Both the position numbers and the translations under genes were made by a program. A stretch of DNA of 64,000 bases from Nitzschia sp. pyKryTriq1 (Eukaryota; Bacillariophyta; Bacillariophyceae; Bacillariales; Bacillariaceae), in NCBI GenBank assembly GCA_956465555.1, contig OY101124.1:1302001-1366000 (forward strand), in the 5' to 3' direction. Below the pieces are notes generated by a model that was not told the origin of the DNA, made no database searches, and was given only the letters and a program-made list of their open reading frames with translations. Below, piece after piece: positions 9,792 through 25,618 of this stretch; the first letter of the stretch is position 1; the number at the start of each line of letters is the position of its first letter.

Positions 9792-11396
9792 CTAGAAAGA
9801 GGACGATGCGGGTGGGACATCTCGTTTGATGTGCCCTCCATCCTGGTTGCAGCAGAATCGGAGAGCAAGTTCTTCTGACTCCTTTTCGAGCGACCAGTGG
9901 TGATCCTTTCCAAACTCGTGTGCGGTCTTCAACAAAGGAGCCACAGACGTATCGATGAAAGGAGACAGCCTTTCAGGTTCTAATTTTTCCAAGATCCGAA
10001 GGCATTTCGCAGACAGAGCTGCCTCCAATGGTTGGTGCGAAAACTCATGTAGATTATACACTAGAACTTGCAGCACTCGTGCCCAGAACGGGGTCCCGAG
10101 CTTGAGCTTTGTTGTATCGTTCGCCAGATAGTCTCTTTCATGGGCCTCGACTGACTCCAAGCAGTTGACTAATGCTGTCAGAGCCAGGATGTGGGCGTCG
10201 CCGACTTCGGTGTTCTGTGGAGTCGGCACACCATCGTGCGACGAAGTCACCGTCGCCATTCTGGTGAAGGCATTCTTGGACCAACAACCAGCATCGCCTT
10301 CAACAATGGGAAGCTTTGCGTACAGAAATTCGAGAAAAGCCCGGCGCAGACGCTTGGCAATACTTCCTTCGCTGTATACCAGGGCACGAGCGACTTCATG
10401 AGACGACTTATTCTTTGGGTTAGTCATACCCAAGAAACATTCTATACCGAGCCGTTTCTCGTCCACCTTCTCACTCTCCAAAAGGTCCACGCAGAAGAGC
10501 TGTCCATTCGAATTCCGACGCTTCTTCGATAGTTCCTCATCTTCAACATTCCCGTTTGCGTATAAGTCGTTACATATTTGCTGCTCCAGCACTCTGCTAG
10601 GACGCCGCAGATGGATCTCACAACAGTTTCTACAAGGACCTTCCCCCGAAAGGATGCACTTGTAGAGACAATTTCGAATGGATCTCATTCGAATGCTACA
10701 ACCACGCCGGCGCTGCACTTCCACGATAATAGTTGAATTGTCGTTTTCGTCCTTCCACAGTTGGACGACAAACTTGATACAATTGCTCGTAAGGCAGTCA
10801 ACCCTCCCAGGCTCTTCGGTTGGGTAATAACTCGATATAGAATTGATTCTCAAAAAGTCTGCTATTCTTGCGGTGATCGTGTCGAGGGGGAGTTCCTGGA
10901 TTCGGAGCGACGCACGTTCGATTGGAACGTCTTGAGGCACAACCGGTACGAGTGAAGCCTCGACCTTCCAAACCCAGTTGTTGGAGGGAGACGACAGGTG
11001 AATGTGCTCGACTCCGCCGCAGCAGGAAGATTCCTCAGTCCTACTACTAGCGGCGCTTTGGTTGCTTTCGTGCTGTAGATGCTTCTGTCGTTCTTGGTCT
11101 TCTTGGATACTGCTACCATCGTCAGTACTCATACCACCGGTAAGAGCGGCGGAAGTAGAACATGTGTCGATTGTAAATACTGATCGAAGGCTGTCACCTC
11201 CAATGTACTCAGGTATGCCTCTTCTTCTAGTGGGGGCAACGTTTGTTGTTGATGCGAGCGAGGACAAAGCAATGGCTCGGATTGCTGCCTCGCTACTACT
11301 AGTAGACTGATGTGATGGTGTGGATAGTGTGGATATCTCTTTGGAGGAAGGGCTAGACGTACGCGTGGACGATCTCAAAACAATACCGGAACTCAT
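9792..11396 (-). CDS. Unrecognised two-domain protein (VEVQRR-type domain plus helical repeat)
   Basis: The frame is open from 11735, but that first codon is GTG and an in-frame TAG lies just upstream; the first ATG is at 11396, giving 534 residues. The extra upstream codons would translate GTAC repeats into a Val-Pro run, which argues for a start at 11396 or an unseen upstream exon. Residues about 138-250 form a compact domain: NNWVWKVEAS, ITARIADFLRINSISSYY, IKFVVQLWKD, TIIVEVQRRRGCSIR. I recognise this as a recurring diatom domain but cannot name a function. Residues about 310-525 are helical and similar in block order to the convergent gene at 8499-9461. A Cys-pair segment (CILSGEGPCRNCC) follows the first domain. 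Confidence 0.72.
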   Translation of the reverse strand: MSSGIVLRSSTRTSSPSSKEISTLSTPSHQSTSSSEAAIRAIALSSLASTTNVAPTRRRGIPEYIGGDSLRSVFTIDTCSTSAALTGGMSTDDGSSIQEDQERQKHLQHESNQSAASSRTEESSCCGGVEHIHLSSPSNNWVWKVEASLVPVVPQDVPIERASLRIQELPLDTITARIADFLRINSISSYYPTEEPGRVDCLTSNCIKFVVQLWKDENDNSTIIVEVQRRRGCSIRMRSIRNCLYKCILSGEGPCRNCCEIHLRRPSRVLEQQICNDLYANGNVEDEELSKKRRNSNGQLFCVDLLESEKVDEKRLGIECFLGMTNPKNKSSHEVARALVYSEGSIAKRLRRAFLEFLYAKLPIVEGDAGCWSKNAFTRMATVTSSHDGVPTPQNTEVGDAHILALTALVNCLESVEAHERDYLANDTTKLKLGTPFWARVLQVLVYNLHEFSHQPLEAALSAKCLRILEKLEPERLSPFIDTSVAPLLKTAHEFGKDHHWSLEKESEELALRFCCNQDGGHIKRDVPPASSSF

Positions 11397-12709
11397 ATTC
11401 TGGTGGAGAATACTGTTTCCACAGCAAGTGCAATACGAATAGTCTACTTCTTGCTTGTTTCGGTAGTTGTTGCTTGATCGTTTGACCTCACTCCGAGGGG
11501 CATACTTGCACTTTGTGGCAAGCTCAACATCATTACTTTGAGTAGCTTTGTTTCCTTCAATGTTAGCTTCACTGTGGGGACTGGTACCAGGTACTGGTAC
11601 TGGTACTGGTACTGGTACCAGTACTGGTACTTGGTGTTTGTGATGCTCGATGCTCGATGAAGGTCGTAGAAGCGAAGGGATCACTTCTCGTAAAGCCTTG
11701 ATATTTTTTGATGTTGTGTTTTGTTGATGAGACACGGCCTATATTTCGGGCTACTGTATCTCCGCGCTTCGCGATGAGGGAGAAAAATGAATTCGTTGGA
11801 ACCCGCCCGCGCCGCCGGAACCTGCTGTCGGACAGTCGAACCTAATAATCGTACCGGTACGATATTCATATCGTGATTGATTGCTGACGACGACTGTTTG
11901 ACTGACTCGACTTCTCACTCCTCCTCTGCGTACAAGCGCACGGTACTGTACCAGTACCATGCCACACATACCAGGTACTGGTACCGGTACGAGTTACAGT
12001 AGGATGTACCAGGTACCACCGTACGAAGTACTGACTGGTGCTACTATTTTTTGCTTCCAGCGCACGAAGCTCTACTATAGACGCTGCTCTCTACTACGGT
12101 AGAGAGAGAGAGAGAAAGAGAGGAGTCTCTAGCTCTAGAGGAGTACTATTGGAATATCTCTAGTATAGAGGTAAAAGAGCTACTAGCTACTAGCTACTAC
12201 TAGCAGTACAGAAACAAGTACTAGCTAGAGAAGAGAACTGAAGTCTCGTCTTACGAATACTACAGTAGCTACTACTAGTACGTGTTCAATCCCTACCGGT
12301 ACATACGTTCTTCACAGTTGCCACACGATAATACGGAGAGATAATGCCCCCACAAGGCAAGGGTCCATGGAGAATATGCTACCGGTACCGCCGGCCGGTA
12401 CCGGTAGAGGAACTTTAACGTTTACGAATAAGAACTAGTAGCGTGCGATAATGTATGGCTGCAGCAAGGGGCGGGGATCTCGTATCCAGGCAAGCAAGCA
12501 AAGAAGCGTTCAATCCGTTCCCAAGTGAGAAAACTTGGCCAAAAATGGAATTGTGCATACTTCCTTTGCACTTTGCACTACAAATATTACTGTTATTGGC
12601 TTCGTCTCTTTGAAAATAAATGATAGTGTCTACCGATTTTCACCTATGTAGTATATTTATTAAGATAGTGGAGGAAATGCTCTAACGATCGCCTCAAAAG
12701 ATACCGCGT
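11397..12709. repeat. Intergenic region dense in GTAC and CTAG palindromic words
   Basis: No supported gene after 11396. 11580-11634 is a near-tandem GGTACT/GGTACC array. 11845-12015 and 12290-12420 are GTAC-rich. 12075-12270 is CTAG-rich (CTACTAGCTACTAG, TCTAGCTCTAGAGG) with a GA run at 12101-12120. The region from about 11400 to 11735 is the likely leader of the leftward gene. Confidence 0.65.
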
Positions 12710-15580
<2,871 letters not shown>

Positions 15581-16451
15581 TTTTCTCCGTTTCCGATCAG
15601 AACAAGAGTCTTCTTCGACAAATAGGTTTCGCGGAACTCGGTGTTCTTCTTCTTCTATCTATCTTGCGTCGGACCAACAGTTGCAGCCCGAATGTACACT
15701 TGGAAGCTTATTAAATGTGGATCGTTTCCAGCAATCTAATAGCTTTTGGGTTTGTCGAAGCTCCTTATGTTGTTGGACCAAGTTTGCAGAGGCATCATCG
15801 ACTGGTCCCTGCGTCGTCGTGCTTCACGATGAGAAAGGGACTTCAACTTCCACGAGGCGCAGGCAGGAGCGACGCCCGCCCATCATCGTGCGGTTGACAT
15901 GCAAGCAAGAGAAAACGTCAGACCACAAAAATGTACAGGGGGGTTCCACCTGGCAGTTTGCATCAAAGTTCAAGTCACCGAAACGGATCAGGGACAGACG
16001 ATTCTACTGTACGGCAGATGATTCATTCGATCGATCAAATACTTAGAATGATCCATTCGACTGGTTGACTGTACCCCCGTAAAAGATGAAATTCGGAAGC
16101 TGCCAAAATTGGTGGTTCGAGTCTTGTGGATTGAAACTTCCAGTATTTGTGCGCACTCTCCCCTTGACTCTGAGAATCGTAGGGCATAAGAACTACTTAA
16201 GGGAATTTTGTGCAGATCTCGTCGTGCGATGTAAATAATAGAGGCGATCTTGCCTTTTTTCAAACCTTCCTGGACGATTTTACAGTACCAGGTACGACAA
16301 CAATACGCCGGTGGTTGTTCTCTAGAGGGTAGTTTGCATTAGCAATCTTTACCGAACCGCCCCTCCATGGTTTGCAAAGCCCTTGTGTTGATCCGTAATT
16401 TGGCAATACAGGGATTATATCTACTCCCTTAAAAAAAAAAGAGCATTCACC
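15581..16451. other. Divergent intergenic region
   Basis: No supported gene. Holds the promoter of the leftward Cdc48 gene and the rightward LRR gene, with an A-run at 16431-16440 just before the LRR start. Nothing else stands out. Confidence 0.6.
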
Positions 16452-18100
16452 ATGATGAGCGACGACGTACCCACGGAGGGCCCAGACCCGAAGGTTGCCC
16501 AGTCAAGACATCGATGCATCGTTCTTACTCTTCTCTTCATCGCAGCATGTGCAATCGCAGCGATAGTTGTTCCTTTAGTGGTGGATACTTGTGACTGCCC
16601 CTCCATTCCAAATATTCGCGTGACTCTTTCGCCCACGCGAGCACCTATTGGGCCAACTTCATCTCCTTTCCCCACTGAAGATTCCAGAGACAAGATTCCA
16701 ACGATTTCTCCGGCTCCAACTTCTCCTCCTACAACTTCGCGACTGGGTCAAGTTATTGACACGTTTCTTATTCCTATCTCGGGGGAAGAAGTGTTCCAAG
16801 ATCAAAACTCTCCCCAGTACAAAGCAGCTGTGTTCCTCGCCCAGGAAGATACAGTTGGGGAGGATCTAGATAATACACAACAGCTGGGGGATCGCTACGC
16901 CGTTTCGACTTTTTATTATTCGACGGATGCTGATAATAGCTGGTTCACTTGCTATCAGGCAGATACGAATTGTACGAGGGGAAATTCATGGATGGATCCC
17001 GAAGTGAATCACTGCGAGTGGGCATTCATTAGATGCAACGATGTTGGCCGAGTCGTTGACGTATTTTTCGGTGAGTTTGATCCATTTATTTCGTTTTCTA
17101 GGTCCATTGACTACTTTTCAGGCCTCTCTAAATGATTTCTTTTTTGGGCACAGCAACCTCTGAGGGAAATGGGCTGGTTGGTAGCATTCCACATGAATTT
17201 TCTTTGTTGACCGAGCTTGAGAATTTTGTAGCGGTCAACAATTTGATCGGGGGCAGCTTTCCAGAATCTTTCGGAAACATGACCAACTTGCGTCGAGTTG
17301 TGCTATCGACAAACGTCATGACTGGTCAGATTGGAGACAGATTCCTGGAAAATTCCCCCCTTGATATTTTCATGGTGTCAAACAACCGTTTTTCGGGCCC
17401 TATTCCCAAGTCGTTTGGGGGTATTTCTACCTTGACGCAACTGCTATTGGGAAACAATCGATTCGACGGCACCATTCCTACAGAACTTGCAAGCTTGGAG
17501 CTTATAGGAACCCTTGACTTATCCGACAATATTCGTCTTCGCGGCACAATTCCAGACGCGATTTTTGGCATGCAGAATCTAGAAAATTTGTTCCTCAATG
17601 GATGCACAAACATTCCGGGAAGGCTATCGTCCAGTATCGGCGGGCTCACGTCGATTCGATCTCTTCGTCTTGGTGGAACCTCACTCGATGGCACACTTCC
17701 AGAAGCACTTTTCACTCTCGGCAACCTTGGCGAGCTTGACCTGGCAGGGGCCAATTTTACAGGCTCACTGTCAGAGGACTTCTCGCTTTTCGCTGCGTCT
17801 CTTCGAATCTTGAAGCTTTCAGGCAACGGATTTACGGGTGACATTCCCACTGCCTTCGACTCGTTGGTCATACTGAGTAAGTAAAGCGACCATTGAAATT
17901 TGTCAAATAATGTGATGAGACGAAACTAACGTGCATTATTTCTAGATGTTTTGGAACTCGACGACAACGACTTGACAGGTCAAATTTCAGATGTCATTTG
18001 TGCTCGACGAGGTAACGGTCGATCTGACCTCAATGAACTCACTGTCGACTGTCCAGAAGTCACTTGTGATTGCTGTACAAATGACAGCTGTAAGATATAA
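16452..18100 (+). CDS. Leucine-rich-repeat single-pass membrane protein (copy 1)
   Basis: Exons 16452-17070, 17154-17876, 17946-18100; both introns phase 1; 498 residues. Order: short cytosolic N-terminus, one membrane segment (about 24-46, VLTLLFIAACAIAAIVVPLV), a CDCP motif, a Pro/Thr/Ser stalk (SPTRAPIGPTSSPFPT), the block ISGEEVFQDQNSPQYKAA, an LRRNT-like cap (AVSTFYYSTDA, CEWAFIRCN), then plant-type LRRs (GLVGSIPHEFSLLTELE, GPIPKSFGGISTLTQL and so on) and a Cys-rich end (CPEVTCDCCTNDSC). A type II orientation puts the LRRs outside the cell or in a lumen. There is no kinase domain, so it may be a recognition or adhesion protein. The next gene downstream has the same architecture. Confidence 0.88.
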
Positions 18101-18879
18101 TCATCGAGCTCATAAAGATCGCTCGAAAAGTGTCATAGTAGTAATCTAAATATGTACATTGGGGTATCATCGTATGTACCATACTGCAGTAAAAGGTCTC
18201 GATGCTACCGCTTCGCAACTCAAATAGCAGGCGTCGATATTGACCAATTTGCATCCCTACCACATGTACTGGCAAATTTATAAGACAACCTTGACAGTAT
18301 TATTTGCCTATTCATTGGGATGATGAATATTGGATCCAACCTTCGCAAACATCCAGGACGAGCTATTACTACTCGACTACTCCTCACTCACTGCACTCGG
18401 TTCCTGAATCCGTGATTCACCAGCTTCCGAGCAGGCAAAGCGTGACGCATAATATTTGCTGAAGGCCGCCCGACTTCTAACACATGAAATAGCCCTCTAA
18501 ATACGAAAATTCTACTTAGACGAAAAAATCGTTGAATATACAAGACTCTCTAATTACCGACCGACCAAGAGCGCCTAAATATGAAGGAAAACTTGGCGGG
18601 CGGCGCGGTGCCTTCACGCATGATGGTGTCCCGTGTGTGATTTTTACTGGCCGATTTTGTTGCAAAAAGTCCAGTCCGTAATGATATTGTGCAATGGAAG
18701 TGTCTCGTTTCCTTCCAAGCCTTTTCACATCCGTTTCGACTCTCGTGCTCAGTTGAAAGACCTATCCCTACGCTTGTTACTTCTTGGATCTTGAGTTAAA
18801 GCATTATAGTATCCGTTCTTCATAGTGTCGTGAATGAATACAATCCCTATCGAGCGCCAAAAGTGAGAGATCGGTGAAG
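18101..18879. other. Intergenic region between tandem LRR genes
   Basis: No gene seen in about 780 bases; presumably terminator of the first LRR gene and promoter of the second. Confidence 0.6.
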
Positions 18880-21703
18880 ATGTCGACAGTTTCGTTGAAA
18901 GAACGTATGAAACAATTGCAGGCGCTCAAGTCGTCGGTCCAGGCGAAAAGTCAATCAGTTGTTGAACGAGAAAAGGAATTGGGAGAAATTGCGAAGAACA
19001 GTCCTGCTAAAACAAACGTGAGAAAGTTGCAGCTAGAAACAATATCGGACGAGCAAACAGCTGGAGGTGAAACTCAGACTACCGCCGGCGAGACGACAGC
19101 TTCACCGGCCTTGCCACCAGCGCCTCTGACTGAAGGAGATGAGCCACCACCACCCGTCTTGTCTCAGGTGGATGAGACACCAGTAGAAGAGACGGATAAG
19201 ATACCAGCGGAAGAAGAAGAATTCGAGGGTAAGTGGTTGGAATTCGGTCCAACAAGACAATCGTTTCTGTTGGAAGATTCTAACAATGGCTTATATGCCA
19301 CATCCTTCTACATTTTAAAGAAGTGGAAGAGGAGGAAGAGGTGGAGATAATAGAAGAAACTGAAGTAGTTGAAGGGGATACGGAAGGTGTTCAAGTTGAG
19401 GAGGTGGAGGAGTATGTTGAAGTATTCGAGGACGAAGAAGAGGAGGAGTTTGATGAGGAGGTTATCAATGAAGGAAGTGAAGCCCCGCAAATTACCGATG
19501 AAAAAATTTCCGATGAATTTGCTTGGGGTCGGCATCCAGTGGTAGACATGACAAGTCGACCCTCTGATGCTGAAGATGCTCCCATGGATGAAATGGCCTA
19601 TCTCCACAAGAATCAACCACAAACAGTTGCTGACTTACCGTTCGACGAAGATTCTTCCGGAGTACAACCGATATTCCGAGCCCTTGACGAAGAGGAAGGG
19701 AAATCTGGGGTGCTTCCCGTATTCCAAGTCATGGACGAAGAAGATAGGAAAAACGCGGACGCCAGTGCTAGAAAAAGCCGGGAGGTACCGGTAGCCGGTG
19801 CTGGAAGTTCGGAGGTAGCAAGCGCCAATGTCTCAGAAAAGCGAGAATCTGCTCGGCCCAGCCGAACTGGTGGTCTTCCGCGTGGATTCAATGACGACGA
19901 AAACAGACGATGGAAATGCATCGTTTGCTTTCTTCTTATCATTGGAGTAGCAGCTGTGACCGCCATCGTGTTGCCGTTCGTCTTGGACTACGGTGATGAT
20001 CCTGAGCCGAAGGCAACTCTAGCGCCAACCATCTCCCCAGCTCCCACCAAGGAACCAAGCGCCGCCCCCACCATGTCGCCCACAATATCACCGGCCCCAA
20101 CCCAGTCCCCAACGGAGAGACCGTCGGCTAGCCCGAGCGTGTCGAAGGCCCCCACTGGTTCCCCTACTCTCAATCCGACGAAAAGCCCCACGCAGGCCCC
20201 CACGCCAGCACCCACAAGGGCTCCTGTGGTTGCTACTCCAGCCCCGACAGTTGCACCGGTGGCTCCGACACCTGCACCCGTGAATCCCACTACTGCACCA
20301 GTGAATCCTACACCTGCACCGGTTAATCCTACTATCGCGCCCGTGAATCCTACACCTGCGCCGATTAATCCTACTGCTGCACCTGTCGCTCCAAGCCGGC
20401 CACCGGCACCGACGCCATCCAATGCACCAACGACTCTTCGATTGGGCAATTTCATTGAAGTTTTCCTTGTCCCCATTTCGGGAGAGGAGGTGTTTCAAAA
20501 CCAAGATTCGCCCCAGTTCCAAGCAGCGGAGTATATTTCGGAGGAGGACCCGTACACGAGCGAGGTTACGGACGAGGCGATTCTGGCGGAGCGTTACGCT
20601 TTGATAACGTTTTACTATGCTACCGTTGGTAGTGATTGGAATCGATGCTATCTAGGAGATACAAGTTGTGCAGCTGATTGGCTGACTGGTGATGCATGTG
20701 GCTGGGAATGGATCTCGTGCAACGTCAATGGTCGCGTTGTGTCTATGAATTTTGGTACGTTTGCAAAGATTTATTCAAAGGAACTTCGACTGCTTCGCTT
20801 GTTTTTCTCATCACGAATGTTCATCTTTTATCACGCATAGGTGCAGGAAATCCTGTAGGTTTGAGTGGCTTCCTCCCCCCTGAGCTTTACGTTTTGGAAG
20901 CCTTGGAAGACTTGATAATTATCAGCGAGGCCGTCGGCGGATCGTTACCTGTGCGTTTTGGCACAGATGCTCCCAGTGTTCGTCAATTAATCATCCGAGA
21001 CACGGAAATCGGTGGCACTATTCCCAATGGGTATCTCGCTAACTCTCCTCTTGAGTCATTTTTGGTGAGCTCGAACAATATTCGTGGCTCCGTTCCGGTA
21101 GACGTTGGACAAGCCGATACACTTACCGAAATTGATTTGAGTGGCAACAAGCTGACCGGTTCCCTCCCTGGTGGCCTCTCGAGATACAGCAGCCTTAAGA
21201 CTTTGTTCTTGGATTCGAATATTTTGTTGGGATCTATTCCCGCAAATGTCTATACTATGACCAGTTTGCAAAGGCTTCGTTTGAATAACAACCCGCTCAT
21301 GACAGGTTCCTTGTCGTCTTCTATCGGACAAATGGAATCCATTGCAGAATTGCGGCTCGGAAACACTGGAATCGGAGGTCTTCTCCCGGATGAATTGTTT
21401 ACCCTGCCCAGTATTCTAGTATTGGACATCCGAGATGCCACCTTTCGGGGTACTCTGCCTTCTGCCTTCCGGGAATTGGCTAATAGCTTACAACGACTGC
21501 ATTTGCAGGACAACGCCTTTAATGGAACCGTCCCTACCACCTTCGGGCAACTCACCTCTCTCAATGCTTTGAATCTACAAGGCAACAGTCTGGTCGGAAG
21601 CATCGCTCCGGAGATTTGTAACCTCCGCAGTGATGAGCTGCTAGAACTGACCGTCGACTGCGATGAAGTCGCTTGCTCGTGTTGCACAGAATGCTTTCGC
21701 TAA
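18880..21703 (+). CDS. Leucine-rich-repeat membrane protein with long acidic N-terminal region (copy 2)
   Basis: Exons 18880-19228, 19321-20754, 20841-21703; both introns phase 1; 881 residues. The cytosolic N-terminus (about 1-315) starts with a coiled-coil-like stretch (LKERMKQLQALKSSVQ) and a strongly acidic run (EEVEEEEEVEIIEETEV). One membrane segment (about 316-340, IVCFLLIIGVAAVTAIVLPF) leads into a long Ala-Pro-Thr stalk with repeats of the type APVNPT. Then come ISGEEVFQNQDSPQFQAA, an LRRNT-like cap (CGWEWISCNVNGRVVSMNFG), about ten plant-type LRRs and a Cys-rich end (CDEVACSCCTECFR). Shared blocks and matching intron phases with copy 1 show tandem duplication; only this copy has the long acidic cytosolic part. 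No kinase domain. Signalling would need a partner, which is inference. Confidence 0.88.
20050..20400 (+). repeat. Tandem codon repeats for the Ala-Pro-Thr stalk
   Basis: Within the second LRR gene, an 18-24 base unit encoding variants of APVNPTPAPVNPT is repeated, clearest at 20271-20390. It forms the extracellular stalk and is the kind of region that varies in copy number. Confidence 0.7.
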
Positions 21704-24906
<3,203 letters not shown>

Positions 24907-25618
24907 TCAATCATAAAACAATATTTGATGGCAATGTGAAAGCTAGGCTAGTTTATGGGTGGGGGTAGAAGGTAGTAACTTGGTGGACCGGTACATTATA
25001 CACCTGCTAGCTAGTAGCTAAGTGGCTCTAGCTACAGTACCGGTAGGAGTAGTACGAGTGAGTTTTGTCTCCCTACTACTCTCTACTAGAGAGAGCTGTC
25101 GAGGTTTGAACTACAGTACTTGTACTTGTAGTTTTGAATAGAGAATATCCGATACGAATACAATTCCCACCACAGCCTCGGGGTAGATATTTACTCTGGA
25201 GTTTCAGGCACGGAAGGATCCGATCATACTGTATTCATTATTTTGATGGTGGCAGCAATTTTTGGCACGAGTGTTTGAACGTCGCGTACTGTACTCCGTG
25301 ATTTATATCAGTATACGTGAATGTATATATTTATTTCCACAAGTGCGGCTTCGCACTAGCTTCGCATTATCCGTTGAGACTCCAACGAACGGAGTGACAT
25401 TCTCACACCTTTCCTCCCTCCGAGCCAGCAGCGCGCACCTCCTAGAATGGGCTCAATTTTTGGGCCGGTATGGGAAAAGACAACAGACAACAGAACATCC
25501 ATCCTCTATCTCTTGCTTTTGTTGACCCTTTCTCTCTTCCTCAAGAACTAACAATAGTCTTCTACTAGTACTGTAGAGCGAATCTTTGGTTCATTGGGAC
25601 TTGGACAATTATTTCACC
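24907..25618. other. Intergenic region, CTAG- and GTAC-rich patches
   Basis: No gene. 24985-25125 has short GTAC/CTAG-type words such as CTCTACTAGAGAGAG. The rest is the promoter side of the next gene. Confidence 0.6.

Noticed and set aside
11397-11735. N-terminal extension of the 9792-11396 protein
   Set aside because: Begins at GTG with an in-frame stop just before it, and would encode a Val-Pro run from GTAC repeats.
19988-20476. Gly/Ala/Val-repeat frame on the minus strand
   Set aside because: Antisense of the Ala-Pro-Thr stalk codons of the second LRR gene.
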